Positions 29,308 to 38,096 of a stretch of DNA of 64,000 nt are shown here, one piece after another. The stretch spans positions 84,072 to 148,071 of the forward strand of contig JAVBUO010000010.1 of NCBI GenBank assembly GCA_031555315.1, given 5' to 3'. The stretch comes from JAVBJV01 sp031555315. GTDB lineage: Bacteria; Pseudomonadota; Alphaproteobacteria; Acetobacterales; Acetobacteraceae. Under the pieces are notes generated by a model. The model searched no databases, had not been told where the DNA came from, and worked only from the letters and a program-made list of their open reading frames with translations. The translations under genes were made by a program, and so were the position numbers. Numbering within the stretch: the stretch's first letter is position 1; every line of letters starts with the position of its first letter.

Positions 29308-29946
29308 TTACTTCTTCGCGGGCGCGGCAGGCGCAGCAGCAGCAGCGGCCGCGGCTTCTTCCGGTGTCGGGTCCGGCATCTTGGTCGGCGGGGCGACGGT
29401 GGCGATCACGAAGTCGCGGTCGGTGATCGTCGGCTTGACGTTCTCGGCGCCGGCCAGGTTCGAGAAGCGGATGGTGTCGCCGATTTCCAGCTCGGCCAGA
29501 TCGACGTCGAAATGGGTCGGCACGCTGTCCGGGTCGGCCCAGATTTCCACCGCGTGGCGCACCACGTTCAGCATCCCGCCGCGCTTGATGCCCGGGCAGG
29601 TGGCTTCGTTCAGGAAGTGCACGACCACCGACACGCGGATCTTTTCACCCGCCGCCAGACGCTGGAAGTCGACATGTTCCAGAACGTCGGTCACCGGGTG
29701 CAACTGCACGTCGCGCATCAGCGCACGTTCGGTCTTGCCCTCGAACTTCAGCGAATAGAGGCGGGATTTCCAGCCGCCGCGCACCAGTTCGCGCATGATC
29801 ACGCGCGGGTCGACGGCGATGGGTGTGGGGGCCTGTTTCGCCCCGTAGATGACAGCAGGCACCTTACCAGCACGACGGGTCGCACGCGCCACCCCCTTGC
29901 CGGCGCGGGCGCGGACGTCTGCCTCGATGGCGACAGTCTCGGTCAT
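29308..29946 (-). CDS. rplY: 50S ribosomal protein L25/general stress protein Ctc
   Basis: 212 residues, the long (TL5/Ctc) form: an N-terminal L25 5S-rRNA-binding domain to about residue 95, a C-terminal beta domain, then an Ala/Pro-rich tail with repeated Ala and a Lys-Lys end. The ATG at 29946 is preceded by AAGGAGCGAG and gives the normal N-terminus (TETVAIEADVRARAGKG). It is the first gene of the rplY-pth-ychF operon. Confidence 0.95.
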   Translation of the reverse strand: MTETVAIEADVRARAGKGVARATRRAGKVPAVIYGAKQAPTPIAVDPRVIMRELVRGGWKSRLYSLKFEGKTERALMRDVQLHPVTDVLEHVDFQRLAAGEKIRVSVVVHFLNEATCPGIKRGGMLNVVRHAVEIWADPDSVPTHFDVDLAELEIGDTIRFSNLAGAENVKPTITDRDFVIATVAPPTKMPDPTPEEAAAAAAAAPAAPAKK

Positions 29947-30174
29947 AAGCTCGCTCCTTGGATAAAGATCGCCGGCCTCCAGGGGTGCCGGCGCGGGGCG
30001 GATGTAACGGAAGCAACGCCCGGGGGCAATATGTATGTGCCCGAAAGCGCGCGGAATCGCGGATTGACGGCAGTGTGGGGATATTATAAACATCGTTCAA
30101 ATTAAGGGACGGCAATGCCGTTCGTTCGCAGTCTGCAACGCGGCCGATCCGCCCGAAGGCGGAGCTGAGGGGTT

Positions 30175-32913
30175 ATGCCGATTATGGATGAGATCATCAT
30201 GTGGGGACTCCTGATCCTGTTCATCGTGGCGGTTTGCCTGCTGCTGGGCGTGCGGGGCTGGGTCGTCGCCCGGGGCGTGCGGCGCGATCTGGCGGCGCTG
30301 CGCCACGAGCTGCGTGAAGCGGGGGTCGGGGTGTCGCCGGCCAAGGCGCGCCCGGAGCCGGTTTTCATGCCGGCAACGCCGCCCGGGGAATGGCCGGGGG
30401 GCCAGCCGCAAGCCTGGCCGGAAGCCCCGCCTGGTGCCATGTCCCAGGATCCTGCGTGGGCGGCGGTTCCCGCGCCGCCCGCAGCCGAACCCGTTCCTGC
30501 CGAGCCTGCCGTTGTTCCCGTCGAGGAACCGGTTCCGGTCGCAGCCGCGGTCAAACCCGCGGAACCGGCCGCGCCGTCGCGCAGTCTCGAGGAAACGCTC
30601 ACCCTGCGCTGGGGTGTCTGGCTGGGGGCCGGCGCACTGCTGCTCGCGGTGGTGTTCCTGATCCGCTACATGGTCGAACAGGAGCTGCTGGGGCCCGAGA
30701 TCCGCATGATCGCCACGGCCGTGCTGGGGGTGGCGCTGGTCTGTGCGGCCGAATGGGCGCGCCGCCGCGCCGCCGCCCGCGGCGAGGAGAGCGACGCGAC
30801 CGCCATCCCCGACTACGTGCCCGGCGCGCTGGCCGCCGGCGGGGTCGCTGCGCTGCTGGGCGCCGCTTACGGCGCGGGGCCGTATTACAACATGCTGACG
30901 CCGCTGCTGGCCTTCGTGCTGATGGCAGGGGCGGCCTTCGCGGGGTTGGCGCTGTCGCTGCGCTTCGGGCCGTTGACCGCGGCGGTCGGGCTGGCGGGCG
31001 GCTTCGCGACACCGGCGCTGGTCAGCACCGGCAGCAACAATCTGGTCGGGCTGTTCGCGTATCTGCTGGCGCTGACCGCGGCCTGCATGGCGGTGGTGCG
31101 GCTGACGGCGTGGGCGTGGCTCGGCTGGGCGGCGACCGTGGCCGGCGCGCTGTGGGTATTGCTGGTCGCGCACGATTTTTCCAATGCGGCCGACCTGTGG
31201 GCGGCGGCGCTGTTCGTGCCTGCTGGCGCGCTGGTGCATCTATTGCTGCTGCCGGGGGCGGCGCTGGAGCATCCGGTCGGGCGTAAGCTGGGCTTCATCC
31301 CGTTCCTGGCGCTGGGTCTGGCCGGGCTGGTGCTGACGCTTGCCACCCGTCAGGACGTGGCGGTCTATGCCGTGCTGTTGATGTCGGCGGTGGCGATCTG
31401 GCAGGGCATGCGCGAGCGGCGGCTGGACTATCTGCCGTGGATCGCCGCCGCGCAGGGGCTGCTGGCGCTGCTGAACTGGCAGCTGCCGTATTGGTCGCGC
31501 AACGATGCCAAAGTGATGATCGAAGGCCGCGAACAGGCGGTGTTTCTGGGCGACTGGGTGCCCGAGGCGCTGGTGCCGTTCGTCGCGGTGGCGGCCGTGT
31601 TCGCGCTGCTGCATGCGGCGGCGGGATGGTGGCAGGAACGGCGCAGTGCGCACCCGTTGCGCTGGGCGGCGCTGCCGGCCGCCGTGCCGGTGCTGACCAT
31701 GGCGATCGCCTATGCGCGCATTCGCGGCTTTCAGGCCGACGTGCTGTGGGGCATGTCGGCGCTGGTGCTGGCTGCGGCGCTGATCCAGGGCGCGTGGATC
31801 GCGATCAGCCGTGCCAGCATGGGCGTCTATGCGGCGGGCGCGGTGGCGGCGGTCGCGCTGGCTTTCGCCACGGTGCTGGCCGATCACTGGCTGACGATGA
31901 CGATCTCGCTGCTGCTGCCGGCGCTGGCGTGGATCGAGGCGAAGGCCGATCTGCCGGCGCTGCGCCGTGTGGCGCTGGCGGTGGCGGGGGTGGTGCTGGT
32001 GCGTCTGCTGCTGAACTGGTACGTGCTGGACTACACGTATGGCGAAACGCCGATCCTGAACGGTCTGCTGGTGGCCTATGGCGTGCCGGCGCTGGCGTTC
32101 TTCGCCGCGTCGCGGATGTTCCGCGCCCGCGCTGTCGACCTGCTGGTAACGGTGCTGGAAGCAGGGGCGGTTGTCTTCGCCACCGTGCTGATCGCGACGG
32201 AGATTCAGCATGGGATGTCGCGGATGACCGAACTGAATTACGGCCAGCGGGATTTCCTGGCGCTGAGCCTGCATGTGCTGGCGCTGGGCGCGCAGGCGCT
32301 GGGGCTGCTGTGGCTGAACCAGCGCGCGCAGCGCGTGGTGCTGAACGTTGCATGGCGCGTTCTCGGCGTGCTGGCACTGCTCGGCGGGGCCTGGGCGTTT
32401 CCTGCCGTGCTGGGGGTGCAGTTGTTCGGCGTGCCGGTGTTCAACGTGCTGCTGCTGGCCTTCGGCTTGCCGGCGGCACTGGCGCTGGCCGCCCGGAGCA
32501 TGCCGGAAATCCGGGCCATACCGCTGCTGCGCAGATATCTGTCGGCCTATGCGCTGGCGGCGGTGTTCGTGTGGGTCACGCTGGAAACCTACATGCACTT
32601 CCATCCGGGGTTCCGCCCGTTCGTCGTGACCGCGACGGATGCCGAACTCTGGACCTATTCCGGCGTGTGGCTGGCGCTGGGCGTGGCGCTGATGGCGGCG
32701 GGAATCCGCTTCGTCTCCACGCAGACCCGTCTGGCGGCACTGGCGGTGATCGGCCTGGTGGTGTTCAAGGTGTTCCTGATCGACATGAGCGAACTGACCG
32801 GCCTGTGGCGCGTGCTGTCGTTCCTGGGGCTTGGCCTGACGCTGATCGGGCTGGGGGCGGTCTCGCGCCGGTTCGTATTCGCGCGCCGCAAGGTCGGTGC
32901 GGAACAGACATGA
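30175..32913 (+). CDS. DUF2339 polytopic membrane protein
   Basis: 912 residues. One N-terminal TM helix (about 9-28) is followed by a Pro/Ala/Val-rich linker to about residue 135, and then roughly two dozen hydrophobic helices to the end (SLEETLTLRWGVWLGAGALL begins the block). This is the DUF2339 architecture, a very hydrophobic family of unknown function, possibly transport or envelope assembly. An alternative ATG lies 9 bases in. The EipB-like gene starts 18 bp downstream on the same strand, so all four may be cotranscribed. Confidence 0.85.
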   Translation: MPIMDEIIMWGLLILFIVAVCLLLGVRGWVVARGVRRDLAALRHELREAGVGVSPAKARPEPVFMPATPPGEWPGGQPQAWPEAPPGAMSQDPAWAAVPAPPAAEPVPAEPAVVPVEEPVPVAAAVKPAEPAAPSRSLEETLTLRWGVWLGAGALLLAVVFLIRYMVEQELLGPEIRMIATAVLGVALVCAAEWARRRAAARGEESDATAIPDYVPGALAAGGVAALLGAAYGAGPYYNMLTPLLAFVLMAGAAFAGLALSLRFGPLTAAVGLAGGFATPALVSTGSNNLVGLFAYLLALTAACMAVVRLTAWAWLGWAATVAGALWVLLVAHDFSNAADLWAAALFVPAGALVHLLLLPGAALEHPVGRKLGFIPFLALGLAGLVLTLATRQDVAVYAVLLMSAVAIWQGMRERRLDYLPWIAAAQGLLALLNWQLPYWSRNDAKVMIEGREQAVFLGDWVPEALVPFVAVAAVFALLHAAAGWWQERRSAHPLRWAALPAAVPVLTMAIAYARIRGFQADVLWGMSALVLAAALIQGAWIAISRASMGVYAAGAVAAVALAFATVLADHWLTMTISLLLPALAWIEAKADLPALRRVALAVAGVVLVRLLLNWYVLDYTYGETPILNGLLVAYGVPALAFFAASRMFRARAVDLLVTVLEAGAVVFATVLIATEIQHGMSRMTELNYGQRDFLALSLHVLALGAQALGLLWLNQRAQRVVLNVAWRVLGVLALLGGAWAFPAVLGVQLFGVPVFNVLLLAFGLPAALALAARSMPEIRAIPLLRRYLSAYALAAVFVWVTLETYMHFHPGFRPFVVTATDAELWTYSGVWLALGVALMAAGIRFVSTQTRLAALAVIGLVVFKVFLIDMSELTGLWRVLSFLGLGLTLIGLGAVSRRFVFARRKVGAEQT

Positions 32914-32931
32914 TGGGACAGGGATATAGTT

Positions 32932-33696
32932 ATGAGAGTCATTTTAGTACTGTGCGCCACGATACTGGCGCTGCCCGCGCAGGCCGCCGAGATGCAGGGC
33001 TATCGCGCGACCTACCGGCTGACGGTGCCGCACCCGGCCGAGGGGATCGCCCAGGTCGAAGGCCGCATGACGCGCGAGGTGCGCGACACGTGCGCGGGCT
33101 GGTTCGCGGAACAGGACGCGCAGATCGATATCACGCTGCACGACGGCACCACCGAGACCGCGGCCCGGCAGAGCGAAAGCACCGAAGCGCATGACGGCCG
33201 CGCGTTCGAATTCAGCAGCGGTTACGCATCGCGCAGCACCACGGCGACGCTGACCGGCACTGCCGCGCGTTCGCAGCCGTCGGCGCCGTGGCAATTGCGG
33301 TTCAGCCGCATGGTATCGGGTGCGTCGGGTGCGCCGCAGACCCAGCAACTGTCGGCCGATACGCTGTTTCCAGTTTCGTACATCCAGGCGCTGGTGCAGG
33401 CGCTGGAGAACGGCGAGCAGGCGTTCATCGCGCCGCTGTTCAACGGTGTCGATCCCAATCCGCTGGAATATACCTCACGCCTGATGCCGGCACGGCCGCT
33501 GCCGGGCCTGCCGGCGCTGGCGGGCCTGCGCGGCTGGATGGTGGAGCAGCGCATGGACGGGCAGGACGCCGGCCGCGCCGTGCTGCGCCAGATCGCCGAA
33601 AACGGCGTTCTGGTGCGAACCCGCGAGACGACAGACCTCGGCGTGCTGAACTGGGAGGCGGTGGAAATCACTCTGCTGCCGCGTGCATGCGAGTAG
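32932..33696 (+). CDS. EipB-like periplasmic protein (DUF1849), copy 1
   Basis: 254 residues with a Sec signal peptide (cleavage about residue 18, AQAA-E). The mature protein follows the DUF1849/EipB pattern: MQGYRATYRL, a GRMTREVRDTCAGW segment, an AHDGRAFEFSS strand, and a C-terminal ITLLPRAC. Cys54 and Cys253 match the conserved disulfide pair described for Brucella EipB, a beta-spiral protein needed for envelope integrity. It is the first of three adjacent paralogues and follows the DUF2339 gene by 18 bp. Confidence 0.85.
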   Translation: MRVILVLCATILALPAQAAEMQGYRATYRLTVPHPAEGIAQVEGRMTREVRDTCAGWFAEQDAQIDITLHDGTTETAARQSESTEAHDGRAFEFSSGYASRSTTATLTGTAARSQPSAPWQLRFSRMVSGASGAPQTQQLSADTLFPVSYIQALVQALENGEQAFIAPLFNGVDPNPLEYTSRLMPARPLPGLPALAGLRGWMVEQRMDGQDAGRAVLRQIAENGVLVRTRETTDLGVLNWEAVEITLLPRACE

Positions 33697-33703
33697 TACT
33701 TCA

Positions 33704-34483
33704 ATGCAGATCGATAGAAAACATCTATACGTGTTGACACTGGGGCTGCTGCTGATCTGCCCGCCCCTGCAGGCCGCCGAATTTCAGGGCTACCGGGTAA
33801 CGTTGCATATGCGTGGCGAAAATGGGCGCGACGAGGGCAGTGTGACCCGTGAATTGCGCGAGGTTTGTTCGGGCTGGGAGCTGCGCGAGGCGGCGACGAG
33901 TATTTTTTACAATCGTGACGGCACGACCGAAACCAGTCAGCGCCGCGAAGAGAGTTTCGAGAGCCAGAACGGTCTGTCATACCGGTTCACGTTCACGGAA
34001 ACCGAGGGCGGGCAGGAGACGACAACCGCCGGACAGGCGGAGCGCCAGCGAACCGGCGATCCCTGGCGCATGACGCTGACACGCAGCGTATCCGGTCGGC
34101 CGATGCCGGCCGAAACACGGCAACTGCCGCACGATGCGCTGTTTCAGGTGGGTTACGAGCATGCGATGTTGCGCGCCTTTGCGGCGGGAAGAACCGAATT
34201 CACCGCCACCAGCGTGGATATCGATACGTCCGTCGTGCCCGGTTATACCGCCCGGTTGTATGCGGATCAGCGTCCGGCCGAAGCACCGGCACAACCGGCC
34301 ATGCGGTCTTGGCGGGTAGAGTACATTTCCCCTGATTTGCCGCGCAACCTCATCCCTGACATGGGGCGCAGATATGGGGAAAAGGGTATCCTGCTCGGCC
34401 AGTGGATGACCGTTATGGGACAGGCGCGGGCCTCGGAACTGGCGGAGTTCGCGATCCTGCCGCGTGACTGTCCGGGCAGTTGA
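33704..34483 (+). CDS. EipB-like periplasmic protein (DUF1849), copy 2
   Basis: 259 residues with a signal peptide (hydrophobic LTLGLLLICPPLQAA). It shares EFQGYRVTLHM, VTRELREVCSGWEL and ILPRDC with copy 1; the conserved cysteines are Cys55 and Cys256. The start is the ATG at 33704, 7 bp after the copy 1 stop; a GTG at 33683 inside copy 1 is also in frame. The paralogues have diverged strongly between the shared motifs, suggesting an old duplication. Confidence 0.83.
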   Translation: MQIDRKHLYVLTLGLLLICPPLQAAEFQGYRVTLHMRGENGRDEGSVTRELREVCSGWELREAATSIFYNRDGTTETSQRREESFESQNGLSYRFTFTETEGGQETTTAGQAERQRTGDPWRMTLTRSVSGRPMPAETRQLPHDALFQVGYEHAMLRAFAAGRTEFTATSVDIDTSVVPGYTARLYADQRPAEAPAQPAMRSWRVEYISPDLPRNLIPDMGRRYGEKGILLGQWMTVMGQARASELAEFAILPRDCPGS

Positions 34484-34538
34484 GCAAAGCCATAACCGGG
34501 TGATTCCACCCACTGGAAATCCGTTCTAGACTGTGCGG

Positions 34539-35333
34539 ATGCGCAACATTGCCGCCGCTCTGCTGATCGCCACGCTGTCCGCGCCGGCTTCTGCCGCCGA
34601 GATGACCGGGCATCGCGCGGTGTACCGGGCCGAGCAGAACCCGGCGCTGCCCGGCATGCCGGATGTGGCGCGCATCAGCGGCGAGATGACCTATGATCTG
34701 ACCAACACCTGCACCAGCTGGGACGCGCATCGGGTGATGGATGTGCGGGTCGGCAGGACCGACGGGCAGGTGTTCTTCCTGGTTTCCGAACGCACGACGC
34801 GCGAGGCGGGCGACGGACGCAGTTTCCAGTTTCGCGAGCGTCTGGCGGTGAACGGGCATCTGCAATCCGCCAACGAGGGCAGCGTGGTGCGCGCCTATGG
34901 CGGGTCGCGCGGCACCGTGCGCTACACGCAGCCGCGTGAACGCACATCGGACTTCCCCGAGGGAACGCTGTTCCCGATCGCCCAGGATCTTGCGCTGCTG
35001 CGGGTGCTCGAGGCCGGGCAGCGCGAATTTTCGGTGTCGCGGTTCGACGGCAACGATATGGGGGCCGAGCGCAGCCGGTTCGAACTGCAGTCGGTCGCGC
35101 CGGCGCAGCAGGTGAACGGCAACGCGATCCCGCGCATCTGGCGTGTGCAGCGCAGCGACACGGTGCTGGCAGCGCCGCGTGAATCGCCGGTACAGAGCGT
35201 GCAGGAGATCTGGGCGAACGGCGTGGTCGGGCTGCTCGAACACGATTTCGGCTTCGGTCCGGTGCGCTGGGTGTTGACCGAGCTACAGTTGCGCCCGGTC
35301 GACTGTTCTAAAGACCGCGCCCCTTCCCGATGA
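34539..35333 (+). CDS. EipB-like periplasmic protein (DUF1849), copy 3
   Basis: 264 residues with a signal peptide (LLIATLSAPASAA). It has the same layout as copies 1 and 2: EMTGHRAVYRA, GEMTYDLTNTCTSW, a GDGRSFQFRER strand and a C-terminal ELQLRPVDC, giving the Cys58/Cys256 pair. An in-frame GTG lies 6 bases upstream of the chosen ATG. The last 26 bases overlap the 3' end of the convergent dinB. Confidence 0.83.
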   Translation: MRNIAAALLIATLSAPASAAEMTGHRAVYRAEQNPALPGMPDVARISGEMTYDLTNTCTSWDAHRVMDVRVGRTDGQVFFLVSERTTREAGDGRSFQFRERLAVNGHLQSANEGSVVRAYGGSRGTVRYTQPRERTSDFPEGTLFPIAQDLALLRVLEAGQREFSVSRFDGNDMGAERSRFELQSVAPAQQVNGNAIPRIWRVQRSDTVLAAPRESPVQSVQEIWANGVVGLLEHDFGFGPVRWVLTELQLRPVDCSKDRAPSR

Positions 35334-36561
35334 TGCGCGCGCCGAATCTGCTGCGCAGAGCGTTCAGGGCGTCCTGCGTTTTGGCGCGCTTCGGTGCGTC
35401 CGGGTCGGCAAGGTCGCCGCGATCGGCGTCCGCCGCGTCGGCCAGCGGCTGCGCGCCGATACCGATCAGGCGGAAACGGAGGCGGCCGTCGGCTTCTTTC
35501 GCCAGCAATTCGCGCGCCGCTTCGAACAGCGTGTCGGGCAGGCGGGTGGGATCGGGCAGGCGGCGGTTGCGGGTGCGCTGCGTGAAGTCGGCGGTTTTCA
35601 GTTTCAGCACGACGCCGGCCGCGGCGAAGCCCTGCGCATACAGGCGCGCGGCGAGTTTTTCCGCCATCCGCCACAGGTGCCGTTCCAGTTCGGCGCGCTC
35701 GGCGATGTCGGTATCGAAGGTGGTCTCGGCCGAGACCGATTTGGTCTCGCGCTCGGGCGAGACTTTGCGGTGGTCGATGCCCTTGGCATGGGCGATCAGG
35801 GTGGCGGCGTCGTCGCCCAGAATGCGCGCCGCATTGCGCTGATCCATGTTCTGCAGCTGCCCCAGCCGGGTGATGCCGTGCGCCGCCAGCCGGGCCGCCA
35901 GCGCCGGGCCGACGCCGGGCAGCAGCGAGACGGGTTCCGGCGCCAGCAGCGCGGCGGCCTCGGCCGCGCCGATCACCGAAAAACCGCGCGGCTTGTTGCG
36001 CTCGACGGCAATCTTGGCGAGCAGGCGGTTCGGTGCCAGCCCGATCGACACCGTGACCCCGATCTCGCGCTCGACCGCGCGGGCGAAGCGGGCCAGCACC
36101 ACGGCGGGCGGCGCGCCGTGCAGGTCCGTGGTGCCGGACAGGTCCATCACCGCCTCGTCGATCGACATCGGTTGCACCAGCGGGGTCAGCGTCTGCATCA
36201 GGGCGCGGATGCGCCGCCCTTCGTGTGCGTATTTCGCCAGATCGGGTTTGATGATCACCGCATCGGGACAGAGTTTCTTCGCCTTGAACATCGGCATGGC
36301 GGAGCGCACGCCCGAGATGCGCGCGATGTAGCAGCACGTGCTGACCACGCCGCGATGCCCGCCGCCGACGATCACCGGTTTGTCGGCAAGGGTGGGATCG
36401 TCGCGCTTCTCGATGCTGGCGAAGAACGCGTCGGCATCGACATGCGCGATGTGCAGGCCGAACAGTTCGGGGTGCCGCAGCAGCCGGTGCGAACCGCATT
36501 GCGGACAGACGGCCCCGTCCGTGGCGAGCGCCGTGCAGCAGTCGCGGCAGAGGATGTCCAT
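35308..36561 (-). CDS. dinB: DNA polymerase IV (DinB) with N-terminal zinc-ribbon
   Basis: A 417-residue Y-family translesion polymerase. Cys5, Cys8/Cys9, Cys19 and Cys22 form a short zinc-ribbon before the palm, an extension seen in a subset of proteobacterial DinB proteins. The catalytic carboxylates are in HVDADAFFASIE (40-51) and SIDEAVMDL; the helix-hairpin-helix LLPGVGPALAARLAAHGI and the C-terminal little-finger domain follow. It lies convergent with EipB copy 3, with a 26-bp overlap. Likely damage-inducible, but I see no clear LexA box. Confidence 0.93.
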   Translation of the reverse strand: MDILCRDCCTALATDGAVCPQCGSHRLLRHPELFGLHIAHVDADAFFASIEKRDDPTLADKPVIVGGGHRGVVSTCCYIARISGVRSAMPMFKAKKLCPDAVIIKPDLAKYAHEGRRIRALMQTLTPLVQPMSIDEAVMDLSGTTDLHGAPPAVVLARFARAVEREIGVTVSIGLAPNRLLAKIAVERNKPRGFSVIGAAEAAALLAPEPVSLLPGVGPALAARLAAHGITRLGQLQNMDQRNAARILGDDAATLIAHAKGIDHRKVSPERETKSVSAETTFDTDIAERAELERHLWRMAEKLAARLYAQGFAAAGVVLKLKTADFTQRTRNRRLPDPTRLPDTLFEAARELLAKEADGRLRFRLIGIGAQPLADAADADRGDLADPDAPKRAKTQDALNALRSRFGARIIGKGRGL

Positions 36562-36578
36562 CTGCGCAGTCTAGCGGA

Positions 36579-37475
36579 TCAACCCGGCCACAGCCATGCC
36601 GCGCCGCGCACCCCGGAACTGTCGCCGTGCCGGGCGGGCAGGATCGGCGTGTTCACCACGTCGCTGAACACGTAGCGGGGCAGCAGGGCGGGAATGTCGG
36701 TGTAGAGGTGCGCCATGTTGGACAGCCCGCCGCCGAGCACGATGGCGTCGGGGTCGAGCAGGTTGATGACCCCGGCCAGACCGCGTGCCAGCCGGTCGGT
36801 ATGGCGGTGCAGCGCTGTGCGGGCCGGCGCATCACCGGTCGCGGCGCGGGCGCACAATGTGTCGGGTGTGGCGCTGCCCAGCGTTGTCAGCGCCGGGCCG
36901 GCGACCCAGGCCTCCATGCAGCCATGCTGCCCGCACCAGCAGCGCGGGCCGGGAATCTCGCCCCAGTCGGGGCGCGGCCAGGGCAGCGGATTATGGCCCC
37001 ATTCGCCGCCGATGCTGTGCGCGCCGGGCAGGATGCGTCCGTCCACCACCACGCCGCCGCCGCAGCCAGTGCCGAGGATCACCCCGAACACCACACGTTT
37101 ACCCGCGCCCGCACCGTCGGACGCTTCGGACAGCGCGAAACAGTTGGCGTCGTTGGCGACGCGCACCGCGCGGCCCAGCGCGGCGCTCAGGTCGCGGTCC
37201 AGCGCGCGCCCGTTCAGGCATTGCGTATTGGCGCCCTTGACCAGTCCGCTCGCCGGGCTGATGCAGCCCGGAATGCCGACGCCGACGCTGGCCGGCGCGC
37301 CGATCCGCGCTTGCGCTGCCTGCACCAGCGTGGCGATGCAGGTGATGATCGCGTCGTAGTTCTGCAATGTCGGCACGCGCTGGCGATAGCGTACCGTGCC
37401 GTCAGGGGCGAGGAGGATGGCCTCGGTCTTGGTGCCGCCCAGATCGATGCCGATGCGATGACCGGTTGCTGACAT
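36579..37475 (-). CDS. ROK-family sugar kinase (fructokinase/N-acetylglucosamine kinase type)
   Basis: 298 residues. The ATP-binding loop DLGGTKT is at 11-17, the catalytic Asp109 in NDANCFALSEA, and the ROK zinc site is His161 with Cys179, Cys181 and Cys186 (CWCGQHGC). This combination occurs in NagK and Mak (fructokinase) enzymes. The exact sugar cannot be fixed from sequence; GlcNAc would fit with the AmgK-MurU recycling genes elsewhere in the window, but that link is inference. It diverges from the TusA-like gene. Confidence 0.87.
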   Translation of the reverse strand: MSATGHRIGIDLGGTKTEAILLAPDGTVRYRQRVPTLQNYDAIITCIATLVQAAQARIGAPASVGVGIPGCISPASGLVKGANTQCLNGRALDRDLSAALGRAVRVANDANCFALSEASDGAGAGKRVVFGVILGTGCGGGVVVDGRILPGAHSIGGEWGHNPLPWPRPDWGEIPGPRCWCGQHGCMEAWVAGPALTTLGSATPDTLCARAATGDAPARTALHRHTDRLARGLAGVINLLDPDAIVLGGGLSNMAHLYTDIPALLPRYVFSDVVNTPILPARHGDSSGVRGAAWLWPG

Positions 37476-37537
37476 TGCGACAATTTAGCGTGTCTACCGT
37501 CTTGCTCAAGCCACGGCGCGCGACGGATACTGCGCCG

Positions 37538-37786
37538 ATGAGCGATACCGAACTCGACGTCAAAGGCATGACCTGCCCGCTGCCGGTGCTGCGGGCGAAC
37601 CGCGAGCTGAAGCGTATGCAGCCGGGCGACCGGCTGGTGGTGCTGGCGACCGACCCGGCGTCGGTGAAGGATTTTCAGGCGTACTGCCGCGAAACCGGCC
37701 ATGCGCTGCTGGCCTGGAGCGAGGAGAGCGGCGTGTTCCGCTTTCGCATTCGCCGCCGCGCCGAGGACCCCGCCCCGGAAGAGTGA
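37538..37786 (+). CDS. TusA-family sulfurtransferase
   Basis: An 82-residue protein with the TusA/SirA CPxP signature: Cys14 in VKGMTCPLPVLRAN. Members carry persulfide sulfur for tRNA 2-thiouridylation, molybdenum cofactor or sulfur oxidation. The C-terminus ends in an acidic/proline tail. The ATG at 37538 gives the normal length; the open frame upstream belongs to the opposite-strand kinase region. Alone on this strand, so its acceptor pathway is unknown. Confidence 0.9.
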   Translation: MSDTELDVKGMTCPLPVLRANRELKRMQPGDRLVVLATDPASVKDFQAYCRETGHALLAWSEESGVFRFRIRRRAEDPAPEE

Positions 37787-38096
37787 GGCTCGGGGTTTGG
37801 CGGTCGTTGTGGCCGGCTGTCGTTGTATTCAGTTGTCGTGCCAGGGCAGCCACAAGAGCGCTGACCGATACAGACCGCGTGCATGCGGGCACTGAACCCG
37901 GCTGCCGGCGGTTGATCGGGAAATTTTTCTCCTTTGCAGAATCATGGCGCAAGCGCGCGGGGAAGAGTTAATATCGCTGCAAAGGCACTTTCTGCATATT
38001 TGGGGTGTGGTATCCAAAGGCGTGAATTGGGCTGGACGGGGTGGTATTATTCCGCTGGACTGACCACATAACAAAAAGCCGCACGTGGGGGGAATC
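37787..38096. other. Intergenic region with no recognised gene
   Basis: About 310 bases between the TusA-like and deacetylase genes. The short open frames here lack coding character. The right half is lower in GC and probably contains the deacetylase promoter, but I cannot mark -35/-10 boxes with confidence. Confidence 0.4.

Noticed and set aside
29947..30093. N-terminal extension of rplY
   Set aside because: The extension is unlike L25 and the ATG at 29946 has a good ribosome site.
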